Source of the DNA: Stichopus chloronotus
Lineage: Eukaryota; Echinodermata; Holothuroidea; Aspidochirotida; Stichopodidae
Reading direction: 5' to 3'
DNA length: 64,000 nucleotides
NCBI GenBank assembly: GCA_021234535.1
Contig: CM037845.1
Location: forward strand, 12,792,643-12,856,642
In this document: in pieces, positions 12,401 to 27,400 of the stretch
Layout: the number at the start of each line of letters is the position of its first letter
Numbering within the stretch: position 1 is the first letter of the stretch
Made by a program: the position numbers and the translations under genes
The notes under the pieces: generated by a model
Told to the model about the DNA's origin: nothing
The model's input: only the letters and a program-made list of their open reading frames with translations
Databases searched by the model: none

Positions 12401-15400
12401 GTTTCATTATATATAATACTCGATATTGTGCCTCACAGAGAAGAAGAAAATACGTACAAAATTACAGTGCCTACTATGAATGATCTTAGCTTTGGCATAT
12501 TGCATAGCCATTCTCAGGTTTTGTAAGAAATTTGGTAAAAATCCAACATTTGTTGCACAAGTTAACAGCATATCTACTACAAATGTGCACATTTACGTAG
12601 AATTTTGATAGCTGGTGTAGCAGAATGTGGTGCCATGACAGCATTTCCTGAAGAACCTTGCTTAAGGAAACTTTTTGTTCAGAAAATTGTCAAATTTTTA
12701 ATATTAGATAATGTAATGAATAAAACCGTGTGTTGCCTGTCAAGTGATCATGTTTTCTTTCTTTTTCTTTCTTTTTTTTTTTGAATTCTGTCAGATGTTT
12801 AGGTTAGTTGATAAACGTTATCCACCTTGTCAAGTTTCATTGTATGTTTATTTAACATGCGGAGTAATGTTCTCAGTAGTGATTTTTGAAGGATATTTAC
12901 TATAATTCTCTTTGGTGATATTTCATAAAGCATTGGTCAATCTTTTTTATTCACAGAGGCTCTTGGAGGTAACTTTCAATGACAAGAATGTGACAAGCAA
13001 GTTCATCTCTCCGACAGCCAAATTTGAATCCATCCACAGGAAGAGTGTAAGTACCAATTTACCTGGTTCTCTTAAACTTTTTGTGTGAAACTCAAACATT
13101 GAAAAATGCGGTCATTTCATCGCACCTTTATAGTGGCCAGAGACCGAGCAAAGGATCTATTGAAGTTTGGTACTGTCAGGGGGATTCTCCTTTTCATATT
13201 GCATTTAAAAAGTTTTTTAAAGGGTCTGACCGTTTAGTTTCAGTGTTAAAGACTTTACTGTGTCGTGGGCTACATGTGGAGATCCTTGCATTGGTTGCAT
13301 TTAGTCGGTATTGAGTGCATCTACGTTTCAATATGCTGTTTTAGACCTTTTTTGATTCCTTGCCGCAGGCAAAAGAAATCCATGCAGTCCTGATGTCGTG
13401 TGTATGTGTGTAGGTGACGCTTGTTGTAAACACGATATCTCAAGAAGGGTAACCATGACTGATCTCATACTTGCTGTGTGGGTTGGTCATAGTAAGTCGA
13501 TGATCCCTATTGTTTTTGGTGCTGGTCAAAGGTCATTTGAGGTCACCAGATGGCAAAATGTGAAAACCTTGTAAACACATTATCTCTAGAAGAGTAACTG
13601 TGACTGATGTCATACTTGGTGGGTGTGTTGGTCATAGTAGGTAGATGATCTCTATTCTTTTTAGTTGAGGTCAAAGGTCATTTGAGGTCACCAGAGCTCA
13701 AACTGAAAAAATCTTGTAAACACAATGTCTCCAGAAGGGTAACTGTGACTGATGTCATACGTAGTGTGTAGGTTGTTCATATTAAGCAGATGATACTTAT
13801 TGTTTTTGGTGGAGGTCAAATGTCATTTGAGGTCACCAGAGGTCAAACTGTAAAAACCTTTTAAGCACAGTATCTCCAGAACAGGAACTGTGACTGACGT
13901 CATACTTGGTGTGTGAGTTGGTCATATTGAGTAGATGATCCGTATCGTTTTTTGTGGAGATCAAAGGTCATTTGAGGTTACCAGAGGTCAAACTGTAAAA
14001 GCTTGTTAACACAATATCTCCAGAAGAGTAACTAGAACTGATGTCATACTTAGTGTGTGGGTTGTTCATATTGCGTAGATAAAACCACTCGTTTCTGGTC
14101 CAGGTCAAAGATCAAATCGTGAAAACCTTTTAAACACAGTATCTCCAGAAGGGTAACTGTGACTGGATGTCATACTTGTTGTGTGGATTGTATATAGTCA
14201 GTAGAATACTCGCTTTGATTTTGGTGGAAGTCAAAGGTCATTTGAGGTCACTAAAGGTCAAATTGTGAAAACCTTGTAAACACAATATCTCCAAGAGGGT
14301 AACTGTGACTGATGTAATACTTAGTGTGTTGCTTGGTCATACTGATTAGATGATCCCTATCATCTTTGGTGAGGGACAAAGGTCATTTGAGGTCACCAGA
14401 GGTCATACTGTAAAAACCTTGAAAACACAATATCTCCAGAAGAGTAACCATGACTGATGTAATACTTGGTCTGTGGGTTGGTAATAATGAGATCTCTAGT
14501 GTTTTGGTCAAGGTCAAGGGTCATTTGAGGTCACTAGAGGTCAAACTGTAGAAATGTGTAAACACAATATGTCCAGGAGTCTAACCTTGACTGATGTCTT
14601 ACTTGATGTGTAGATTGTATATACTACGTAGAAGACTCCTTCTGTTTGTGGTGGAGGTCAAAGGTTGTTTGAGGTCACCTGAGGTCAAACCTTGCTAACA
14701 CATTAACTCCAGAAGGTTAATGTTGACTGATGTCATACTTGATGTGTGGGTTGGCCATACTGGGTAGACCTGATCACTATTGCTTTTTGTGGATGTCTAA
14801 TGTCACGGTCATTTCAGGTCACCAAAATAAAGGTCATTTTGGGTTAAAGGCTTGTGGTGCATCAAGATCAATAACTGTAGTTGATCTTGTACTTGTCATG
14901 TGGATAATTCATGTTTGTTGTAATATAACCATGTAGCAAGGAATCACAAAGCCTTTTGGCTTTCTGGTGCAAGGTCTGACTTGATGTTTTGTTAATATGC
15001 TATTTATTCCCACTCCCAGTACTGCAACATGCCTTGCACTAATTTGTGAGGGAATACTGTTTCTTTATGGGTCTCACACAATCATTTTACCTATTTTTGG
15101 CATCTAATGCTGCTATTAATTCACCACAAATGGCATTTTTAGAGCCTATTTTTTTTCTGATTATGTTGTGCCTCACCCTACACCCTATAAATAAATGTAG
15201 CTTCTACATTATTTCAAATAAATTTGTTTTTTTCTGTCAAAATATGATTGGATGCACATGCTCCCCGCCTTGCTCCATTAGTCATGTTTTGACAAAAATA
15301 ACTTTACATCGGTGCCACTGCAAACAGATTGTCCCTATGACTAGCAGAGAAAGAGAGGCTAATAATTCATCAGCTGTGTTGCATTTTATACAGGAAACAA

Positions 15401-18400
15401 GAACATTAAAGTCAATTCTCGCATATTATCAATTATTTTTTTTTCTGTCGAGAAAATTTTGAATAGTTTTTACAAAAGAAATATTGTTAATGATGGGACA
15501 AAGTTTTAGACTTAACATAAAATAATGATAAAGTAATCACACTCATATTTATAAAACTGTATCTCTGTCTTGTGCTTGTATTTTACAACACTGTAGTTAT
15601 TAAGTCCATGGGGGTATCATACAAAAATTTTGTCAATTTTTCTCAGGTCGACAGCCTGGACGTTTCCTCGGGAGGTGAGTTGGGAGTCTCGGCCGGATCT
15701 GACGGTCTCCTGCAAATCTGGCAGACAAACAACGGAACGGTCAGAGTGAGTTTTCTGCTGCTTGTTTGAGAATTGTTCTTCATGGCTCTTACTCTGTTTT
15801 CAAATTAAGAGAGCATAGGGGGAGGGGATGAGAAGAAGGTCAGGAGGTGCATTGTTGATCTCGCAAATAATGCCGAGATATGATGATCTGTTTTTGGTGA
15901 GGGAAACAAAGCTTTCCAGTGCTGTTTTTCAAAGGGTTTCTATCAATTATGATAGGTACGTGGCTCTTCAAAAAATACCCAAGAAAGGACCCCACTTATG
16001 ACCTTTCTGTATACTTGATATTTCTCTTTAATGCTCTTGTTGGGTGGTTTCATTGACCAGCATTTCTGAATCTCTCTTAGATGGGTTTTGCAAGAAATCA
16101 CATTTTTTTTAAACTTTTTGATTATTTACCATTTATTTTGCAGGAGTAACTGCTAGTGTGCTGCGCAGATTAAGTGATCCACATGAGCATAAGTGTATTC
16201 TCCACCTCCCCCCATTTGGGGGACAAGCCATAATCTTCCAGAAAAATAATGTCTGAATTTTCAGCACATCTACAAGTTCCAACAAAACAAGGGGAATGAG
16301 ATGGATGGATCTAATTTAACAACATATTAAATAAACTTCATTGTCATATAAAACTGTATCATCAAACTACATCCTCCTCACCCCAAGTTACTTTAAGATA
16401 TGGGCAAGGACTACTGTACCTTGTCTGTACCCATGTAGCCTGCAGAGGGCCAGCAAAGTTTAGAGGCTCACTGTTGATGGGAAGTCAGATTTTCCTGGCT
16501 TCGAAATTGTGTCAAGTCAAAGTACTGCGGACTGTACAGCAGGTGTGGCTCAGCGGAAACGAATACGGTGGAAGGGGAGTGTTGGTAGGACTATCTGAGC
16601 GTCCCCATCGGTTTGCGCGGAAACGGCACCTACCGGATGTTCTAAGCTGCATTTACCCTGCCTTGAAATAAGGATCTCATGTCTGCAATTCCTCAATTGA
16701 TGAGAAGAAAATCAATCTTTGAAAAATTGAAGAATGAAAAATGTTTCAGATGATTCAAGGATCATAATGACTTCTGTCTCTCTTTTCATTTATTTTTGGA
16801 GCACGTGGCAAATATGGGGGGGAGGGACTGAACATACATTTAGCTCCCTCACTTTTTTCATTGAGGGCGGTAAGCCCCCAAAGACCCATTGTGAAACAAT
16901 CGTCACTTTGGTCACATGTGTGGGCGTCGTGTGCAGCAAGTGGCAACTATCAGTACCAGTTTTCATGACCGTGCAGGACCCACATGGTCGTTCACGTCGT
17001 GTGTACAAAAAAAGCGGGAACCCATAAATTGTTGTCACAGTTTCCCAATGTATGAAATAAGCTTTTTCTTTATTTTCGGAATCAAATTTAGACTTAAAAA
17101 TACTGAGTGGAAGCAAACGGAACCTGTATCGTGCTATATCAGATATAATCACGTCGTGTGGTAATTGCGGCTCGAACTTCAAGATTCAACTGTGTCTTTA
17201 GTATTGCACAAGTACCACTAGAAGGGAAAGGCCCTAGCAGGACATGGTTCTCGGGTGCCACCCATAGAACTTTGCATTGAAAATACACCTGAACAGTCCA
17301 CAAGTTCAACATCATTCTAATTTCTTGAAAATCAGGGGAAGAAATTGTGCTTTAAGTCGTCGACCATTGCCAGAAGCTAAAGGCTTTGAAATCGCCCGAT
17401 TCAATCACCGTTTCATGATATTCAGTCAGTCATTGGTGCATGATGATGATTATATTAACTTCACCTTGAAAAAATGACCGATCAACTGCAGGCTCAAAAT
17501 TTCCGGCCAGTAAAAGGTCAATATGGTCATAACCCTGTAGCAGCAGGTACTGTAGCTTAATTTCATGATTCTGCGTTATTCTGAGTATTGCTGAGTATTG
17601 CAATGGTCATGATTTGATGATGCCAATAGACTTCAACCTGGAAAACTTCGGATTGCGGATAACATCTTCCAATTCGGTTTTTACCTAATTTTTCTATCGA
17701 TTTGCATTGATGTTCTAATTTTTCTTTTGAATTTTCCTATTTTCTCCATGGTAAAATAATTTAGTCAGCTTTTTGCTCTACCTGAAAAACTGCATTGCTA
17801 CTGCCAAAAAGTGACAAGGGGGGAGCTTTCCCCCTTGGCACACTGGCCCATACACCTATGCCAAAACTGGCCCATACACCTGTGCCAAAACATAGACCAA
17901 GCTCAATCATTTTGCCCATCAGGCAAGTTTTTAGAAGATATCAAAGTTTTGTGTAGGTCTTCAGTGGCTATTATTCCTTCCACGACTGATTTCACAAAGG
18001 AATGCTTGCAATAGACTCTGTAAATGGTTTATCTCATAAATGGGTTGCTTCAACATTGCATTTTAATGGCACTTGCTTCAAGATCTTGCATACTCCACAT
18101 ATAAGTTGTTGACATATATCCATGCCCACATGTGCTCGTTATTTATCTGGTAAGCCATTGGTGATGTAAGAACTTAGTTAAATAATGTGTAACCATATCG
18201 AGAAAAATGATTTTTATATTCCAACATGATGGTGACTTTCATTGATGCTATTAACGTCAGTTCCCGACAATTGGGGTAGTATCCGCAATCAAGTAGCTGT
18301 TGTTCACCCATCAGCAACTTGATGATTTGATCAAAGAGATGTTTTGAGCAAGTCCAGAAATCTTCAGTAATATCATCATGCAGTTTCATGTATTACACAA

Positions 18401-21400
18401 TGTTTCCTTGCTGGCTTCATCAACTCTCTATCTAGTGGGAGGGGGTTGGGAGTAACAGGTGGGCGATACTCCAGGAAGAAACTGTTACCAGGCTTAAAGC
18501 AGACATCAGGATCACCCCATCCTATGAAGTGTATCTACAGGGCATTGAAAGAAATGGCTCAACCTTTGTGATGATCCAGATCCTGTTTAGTTTGCCCTAA
18601 AAAATGGTGAGCTCTATGTCTGCATCTCTAACAAAGTCTTTCTTTGCTCCCTGTCCATTGGTATGAACCACCAAAAACTAACAATGGTGATCCACGAAAT
18701 GTGCTCGCTTGCTGCTGGCGTATGAAATTTGCAAAACAACCATTCTATTGCAATTGAAACTATACTTCAATCTCTGATCATCCTTTGATGATTTCAACCC
18801 TGCAAATCATTTTCTTTCTTGAAAGGAGAGGTATATTTTGATTTAATTCTTTTTCAGAGGAAGTTGGAAGGTCACGCCGGTGATGTGAATACTTGCCAGT
18901 TTTACCCGTCCGGTTTGGTGGTGCTCAGTGGCGGTATGGACACGCAGCTGAAAATCTGGTCGGTCGAGGACGGAAGTTGTCCCCGAACCCTGAGAGGTCA
19001 TGAAGGAGGTAATTGACAACATGCTGATTGTCATTCCAGTTTGTCATATTACAGTGAAATTGGTCACAGACATTTGACAAATGCACTCCAGTGTTCGTAG
19101 CATACTGTGGTTAGGTGCATTTTCCCTTCCTGTTCCACTTTCTGGAAGGGTTTCTCTCTCTCACAATGAAAATGAATAAGGTTGAAATATTTGTCAAGGA
19201 AACTTGTGGTAGACCCCTCTCTCCAACTCAACAAGTATTAAAAGGATCTCCAGATGAACACAATATTTGATTACCCATTTGCTTGTAATGCCAGCTCATC
19301 AGGAAGTCTCTGATGTGGAAGATTGCTATGTGATTAGGAATCGTCAGTGCAGCTAGCATGCTCCCATATGTCATCACCCGATGCATTTCTTGTCGGGAAT
19401 GCTCAAAGTGTTGAGATTTGAGATAGTGGTTTGACTTGTCAAAACCCCAACTTGGTGAATTGTCACAGAAACTGACCTAACTTTTTGTTTTTGTCTTTTC
19501 GCCTCACATGCATGACAATGGATGACATGTCCACATTTAAAGAATTAGTGTAACTGTGCAAAAGTGACTTGTAGTTAAACCCATGTCAGCTATACAGGCT
19601 GCTGGTGCAGGATCTGAAACACGGAATACCCCTACAGTGGCTTACCCCGGCGTACGTATTGCCCCATTGACTTACACACTAAATCCTAACAGTAATGTGG
19701 TCTCCAAAGCCCTGAAGAAGCTAGTTTTTCCCATATGTGAGCTACAACTGCATGAAATGTTGATACATTGTCCTTCCATGGGACTTCCAATTTGCCATAG
19801 CTCAGGTGGTTAGATTTTGAGCAAGTGGTCAACTAACTTTGCTGATATTACCCAGAGTGAGTGAACATGTGGGGCATTGAAATACTCTTCTACCACCCCA
19901 TAAGGCCATAATATTTTCAGAAAGCTACACCAGTCGCCTCCAATTTTGTATCACATACATTTCAACTTGCCTTTTTGAATATCCAATTTACAAAGGAACC
20001 CACCTTATTTGGTGAACTATTAAAAAAGTCAATTTTAGGGACTTTTCTTTACCCTGAACATATTGATCACATCTGGAACAATTCTCAAGTGCCATATAGC
20101 ATATGCCACCTTAAGAAAAAGTAGGATTTAAGGATAAGAGATCGATGAAGAGGCTGACATATGTGGCAAGTGTTTGAAATGAATGTTTGTAAAATATGAT
20201 GTTTTCATTAATTCCTAAAGTTTGAACTGACAATTTTGTATTCCCATCCATTGGTCCCCTGGGTACCTGACATTGATATTTCTGAAGTAATACTGAAAAC
20301 TAGATGTATCCAAAGGACATCATATAGAGTGTAGGGTAGCTGATATTTTCATTTGAAAACAAACCTCATAAATACCTCTATGTGGTTTCATTAAGTTAAT
20401 GTATATAATGTATCAGATATATTTAATACAGGTAGCATCTGATATTGCTCTAAAGAAGTGTTGTTGTTCACTTCATGAAGGATCCAGGTAGTAATTTTGG
20501 GACCTGGTACTAAGTGTTGTCTGGATTACCCATGTTACCTGTGAAAACACCACCAGTAGAAGACAACTGTTAGAGATATATCCATAAAACAAAATCGTTT
20601 TTAATTTGTCATTTTTGGCTTGCCATTTATATACAGTTGGTCAATTTTTACAATGGACAATATTGGTAGATGGAGTCAATGTACAACCCTCTGTGGAATG
20701 TCTAAAATGAGTTGCTTAAATGGTTTGGAGGTTTCAGGTAACAGGTAGAGCTGCTTATGCAATGCGTTCATAATCCCAATTTTCCCAGATGGACAACGTG
20801 TGTAAAGCTCTAATAGAAGCTCTAATTAAAAGAGCTCTGCGAAACTCTGAAAGAGCTCTGCAAAACTCTGAAAGAGCTCTGCAAAACTCTAAAGGAGCTC
20901 TGCGAAATAGAAATCATAAAAATGGCTGCTATAAAAACAGTGGGCTGCAAATCCATTTGCAGGAAACTCTCACTCCAGTACAATGCAGTCCAGTGTCGTT
21001 GGTATTTAATCCACTCGAGGTGAGTTGGACACTAAGTCCTACCCAGTTGAGCCCCGTTTGACCATGAACCCATTAAAGATGGAGAACAAGCAGAGGGAAG
21101 TCCCTTTGTGGCATCGAGGTTGCTGACATTCCTTCCCCGATGAGCAGTGATGTTCTGGTATTGTTTGCAAACTGTGACAACGTACCTTCGATGCTAATTG
21201 GGCAGCTATTGAAGCTTTCTGGGCTGTTCCAGACTGTGTGCGAGTGTGAGTAATCTGGGGCCCTGCGTTGGTGATCGATGATCGGCAGAGAAGGGCGTGA
21301 GGCTTCTGTTATGGATGACATTAGAAATTGCAAATAAAGGAGAACTATTAAAAAGAAAGGGAAAAAGTATGCACAAGTACACGGCTTTCACCTTTTTCAG

Positions 21401-24400
21401 GCTGTAGTGAAGACATAACGCTTATAACTGCTGTTGGTTACAACTGATTGTGACCATTCTAATTTGACGAGACTTGCAGAAAATGCTGAAAAAGTAACTC
21501 TGGAAAGTTTCGTGAATATCCCACTTCTCACAAAGTATGTTCTGCAAAGTGTCATGTAACTTTATAACCAATACAGTATTCTGATTTTTACCGGAGTTTT
21601 TGTTTTTGAAAGATACGCGATATGTTGTGATTTGCACACAAATATAGCTTCGATAAACTGTAAACAAGTGTGCTGCTGCACCTAGAGTGCTAGATAAATA
21701 TTAATTAGCTAGTCTTGCTTTTCTTCAGTCGTTTCAGTCAATGACTCCTCACGCTCTCCCGCATCAACGTCGGCAGCCATGATCACACTTCAAAGGGAAT
21801 TCCTCAGGAGATAAGGGTTATAAAATGGAAGTGAACAAAAAAGAGATTAGTAAAGAGAGAAGAGGGGTGTACTTATGCAATGACCATTCACACTAACCTC
21901 CCTAATCCCTTGGCCTGCTTGTTCTCCATCTGTAGTAGCTCCATGGTTTGACACAGCTAAAACCAGTTGCACAAAGTTCTTGATCAGATGAGCCCCAGCC
22001 AGTTGGACATGGATTAAATCCAGTTGCTAACCAGTTGATTCTAGTTTGAAGCTAAACTATTGGAAGGAGAATGTTGCATTTAAAATGCACCAAAATGGCA
22101 TACAGAGGAAATAGCTTCAGTTGTTGTTAAAACCACTCAAGTCTTACTGTGCCAAGAAACATAAGGAATAGCTTCATCTTTTCAAAACATGAATCGCAGA
22201 AGATGCATCAACAATGAAATTTTGGGTGTACAAATTATTGAGCAACAAGTAACTGAATGTTTACCTGAGGGAAGCTTATTTGTTGAAAAGAAGGCGCTGG
22301 CCCTCCTTATTTTGAATTACCTATTATGCCATGTCGATAAAGAAAGGTTTTAAAAGTATGATTTTCTCTAAAACAAACAATATTTCCCTTGAAATACCCA
22401 ACTAGAATCCAAATTACAACACGTAGTCCTCACAGAAATTTTGTAATGTGCTAAAATCATGTCTCAAGAAGACCTTTTCTGCATGATGGATTATCGTGTG
22501 ATATTCAGATATGCTGTAATGGTGAGGGTGTGTCCTCGTGAGAAGGCATAAACCTGTATGATATCATGTGATGCTTGGCTCGATGCAAACTCTCACCTTT
22601 CTAGTGATCCAACCAATTATCACCTTCCATTTGGAGATGGGGACACACTTCTTCCTCTCCTCTATTTGTTCTCGTCCCTGGTCTCACCTCATCCCTCCAT
22701 AATGTCAAAATCTCTTTCTTCCTATATCCAAGAAGAAACGTAATGTTTACCAATGCAAGCCGCAACCCCTGCAGCATTGATGGTTCTGAGACAAAAATGA
22801 GTGTGTGCTCTGGTCAGAGGTCACTGAACTGTTGCCATGGACAAGATAGTCTCTACTCCTGTAGGCTGTGTTTTGCCACAGTTGCAGAAAATGATGTTAC
22901 ATTGCAAGGATTGGTCATTACCTCAGATTCACCCAGTTGGCACTTGCATCTGTGGGAAGAAAGATTTTAGCTCTGCTATCTTGCTTGGTTTACTAGCTCT
23001 CACTCCATCTACAACCTTTTCTGGTACATTGTCAGTAGTTAACAGATTATATGCTTGGATTGGCCTAAGGTATTAGAACCTTACCACTCAGGGCAGGGAG
23101 CTGTTACTTAGATGGCAAGAGTACGGAAAATTAACTTAATGCTAATACTTTCAGATCCCCCCAATTGAGTGATGATAAGCTGTGCAATTAGCTCAAAGGT
23201 ATTTCTTTCCCTTATTCGACGTTAGCAGTTCAATACAATTTACCTAGCACCGTCATTAAAGTCAGCTAATTCTTGAACAAGCAGATCGTTCCGTCCGAAC
23301 AATGCTTTGATGTGTAGGTTTGTACCGCCAACCCCTAAAGAGCAGATGGCATGCAACTCGGAATGACTGTTTAATTGAAATGAATGATTACCTTTAGCCC
23401 GTTCCTTTAGAAGTTAGCGCATGCAAATGAGCTACAGAGGCAAAAGTCTATATGTTTTTGACAAATAGCCAAGAAGTTTTCTCAAGTTTCCAGAAATTGC
23501 GAGATATCAATTCTTTTTTATTGTTTGATAAACAAACCAAATATTGCATGGTCATACAAGTCGCCGAGCGTCGAAAGGCCGAAAAAGGCATTTATTTCCG
23601 TGACGACTGGCAATGTTGTAGCAGTAGGGAAAGTCAAAGTGAAGTTCTGTTGCCGTAGCAGATGACAGAGCTGTTATTGTGTTTATCTCCTAATCCGCTG
23701 TAAGTCCTTCGAAATTTCAGTTACTATACAAAGAACAGATTACGGTGTGACCTTGGCGGCACTAACATCACTTCAAAGGGTACTGACTCCATCTAAATAA
23801 CAGCTCCCTGCTCAGGGCATGAAAGAAGGCCTTGTGGCTTATGGTTATATGCTAGTGTTTAATCCACATAGAAATTTGGACCTTGGTGCCTGCAGTCCAT
23901 AGTTAGTTGGGTATCTGAAAAATATAGCCTTTGCTGGGCTAAGGCTACGTGATATGAGTTCATCATCAACTGTCAAGTTCTAATATGACATTTTGTTTTT
24001 TAATTTGGTATAACACCATGCATATTATGTACAGGGCATGACAATAAATGTCCTTAGCTAGGCATGAATGCTGAATTTTGTAACAGGTACAATGTGCATT
24101 AGTGAAACTTTGGATTGGGGGCTCTGACATCTTCAATCGGGTACCCAAGCATCTGCTGCAAACACTGTTATTTACCGATGGAGTGACTTCGGTGCTTCTC
24201 TTTTTTTCTTTTTTTTTGAAGTGGGTAGTGGCAAATGACTGTCATGTAACCTACCTTACTAATTAAAAATGCCACCATCGATGCCCCACGCCTTTTGAAC
24301 GACTTACCTGCCAATGTATGTGCCGCTATCTGTTTTTACTCTTGTAATGCAAACTCTAAAGACATAACTTTTGAGGATTAGACCCATAGTTACTGTTTTC

Positions 24401-27400
24401 ATCGATTTTTTTTCATTGTATTTTTTCGTGCTTGTATTTTAGACATCAATTTCATTTTCTTATCGTACTTAACTTTATCTTTGTTCATATTTACTTTTAT
24501 TAGTTTCTGTGTCATTATCTTTTCTTACTTTCTCCAGTACAGTAGTATTAACTTTCAGTTAGGTTTAAGTGTTATTCTATATTATGTTTCACTTTGCTTG
24601 TGTTTTATACTATCTTGTCACTTTTTTCTCTCTCTGTATGGCATTTTAATTTTCTACTTAACTAGCTATGTATTTTTTTTACTTTTTGAAGCTCTTAGAT
24701 CTTTTCTATGGTTATGCACTAAATGAATGCTGCAAGTATACATATGTAACCATCTCCTCTGGCGTGATATTGTCGTTTCTTCGTTTTCATCTTATGCTTT
24801 CATTTTACAGGAATTCTTGGAACAGACATAATTGAACGAGGTGCCAATGTAGTATCTTGCTCACGTGATGGCACTGCAAGACTCTGGGACTGTGGCGAGG
24901 GGAAATGTCTGGACGTGATCTTTAAAGGAAGTGGATCCCCAGTTAACGATTGCTCAGTGGGCGTCCCCGCCAGTGGTGTGAACCTCGGTGTACCTGACAA
25001 ACCAGCAGGTAGGTCAAAGGTGGTAACATTGTGAGCAGACTGTATGTTCCTTGTGGGTTTGAGTAATTTTTGAACCACAGAACTTGGACATTTTTTTCAG
25101 CTTCTGTGATCGCTGAAAATTTTCAGTGGTGCATTTGATACTTTTTTTGTTTTTCTGGAAATTACTGAATGAGTAGTATAACAGCTCAGTGAATCCGGAA
25201 TGTCTTAAAGACCAGGTCACGTAGGTGTAGTTCAACACACACTTCCATGGTACAGTAACCTTCAAAATTAAATTTGCTACTATCAACTGTTATTCATCAC
25301 ATCATTTTAGGAACTGTAGCTTTAAACTTTGAGATTTAAACGGACACTCACAGTTTCAGCATCAGTTGTCTATTATCTAGCCAGTAAAATTAAATTGCTT
25401 GAATTTTAATACTGCATGTTGATTGAGTGTTACCTAACTGGCAATACTGGATCAGAAACAGTACCATTGGATATTTCAAACCATAAGTTCAAAGAGGTGT
25501 TTACATAACCAAAAGTCCAAACCATATGTACAAAGGGATGCATCCTTGGTGGGAAGTTCATACCCAGGTGGCTGACTAGACCAACCTGTTGGTACTAGTA
25601 TACCCAACTGGTCATTTTGCAAGTACATGCCAGTAGGACACTGATGTATTGTACAAGTCATGCATGGGTCTTTCTGCTTGCCCTGCTCAGTAGAATTCAT
25701 CAAGATAATACTTGAGTGCATAATGGAAAAGTACTGGAAGTAACATAGCTATGTCTTAAATAGCTAGCGTAAGGGTGCGATGTTGGCTTGGTGGGTAGAG
25801 TGTCCTCCTTCCAATCTATTGGTCCCCAGGACAAATCTCGGTGGAACCACTTGGAAAATTTCTGGGGAGTCCAATGTCCTTGCTTAGCAGAGCTGATTTA
25901 CAGTGGTACTGAGGGACCGCTTTGGTAATTTGCAGATTTCAGTTTGGGTCTACTTTAGTTCTCATCTGCTTGCTGAAAATATAAAAACTTGAAACTAGCC
26001 CTCTGGAGCTGTGACAGAACTTGCCGGCTCAATCATGTTGCTAACTGACGTGACCTTCAACCAGTGTCTGTTCTTTTTTAATCTGCTTCAGTTGGTACTG
26101 AAAATACAAAAACTTGAAACTCACCCACTGGAGCTGTGACAGAACTTCCTGGCTCAGGCATGTGGTGAACTGATGTGACCTTCAACCATTGTCTGTTCTC
26201 GTTTAATTTTACTTTCAAAGTATAAACTTGCTGCAATAATAAATGTGCTATACAAAATGTCTGCCTAGCGTGCATGGGCATGTGCAAGGAACAATACAAA
26301 ATGCTAGCTCTGAGCTTTCTACGTGTTAAACCTTAGTTAGCCAACCAGTCTGAGTGGCTGTATTACCACTGCCACTCGAAATCAACAGCCGTTTGTTGAG
26401 GCAGCTACCTAATTAATGATGCACTGGGGGAAAAACATTCCCAGCAGTACAAGACAAGTTTTTTTCTCCACTCCCAGTGATACTGTGTTAAAACTTGCCA
26501 AACCACCTGCAGGCAATTTTGTACTTGCCGCTGACAGATTATGTACAGTAACACCCAAAAATTTGCACGATAAAAGCCACCCAAGTTCCACAGTCCAAAG
26601 CATTCTATCTTCAATACATTGTGAAACTGTCCTAAGCGGTAAACATCATAAACACTGCAAAAGTGCTGCTAAACTTCAAGTTGCTTAGTGTCACTGTTAC
26701 ACTGCTGAACTGGGCAACTCCTTCACCCCTCACGCTGTCTGTGAAAGTGACTATTAAACAATTGGACACTATCATTCATCAGATGGGACATTATATGAAG
26801 GTCCTAAGAGCAGGTCTGGGTTTGCATTGAAATTGATTAGGCCACCTCTGCCCCGTTTACCTTCTTAACATTTGTTGAAAAGAGAAGGCAAATCTTGCCC
26901 TAATGCAGTAACACTTTTTCATTCTTGTCTCCATGATAAACCTTCCAAAGCTTCTGATGGATGCCAAAAGCAACTATCCAGAACTGGCACATTGCGAGTA
27001 CGAATGTGGCAGCCTAAACACCTGTTTGTTGTGTTCATGAATGTGGAAGATTCTTGGTCCTTGTCCAAGAAAGACTTTCATGGCCTAAGTTGCCTTGGTG
27101 CCAGTGAATTAAGTCAGTCATTAAATTACTGATAAAAGTTTATGCAATGTAAAAATGCTCTTACTTTAACTTATCAGTAATGTGAGTGCTCTTAGAATGA
27201 ACCAAACAATTTAATACCACAACTGTATACTCTCAAAACATGCAATGATAGTACATCCTATGTGTGTACACATGTAGCGCTGCACCACATTATTTGGTTA
27301 ACACATTTTTTTTTGCATGCAAACCTCAAACCTGTCTATTTGTTATTTGAAGAGAAATAAGGTGTTTGTTGTACACATATTTGTGTTTGTTGACATATTT

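Noticed and set aside
16538..16660. tRNA or SINE head (A-box-like GGCTCAGCGG)
   Set aside because: No convincing B box or cloverleaf.
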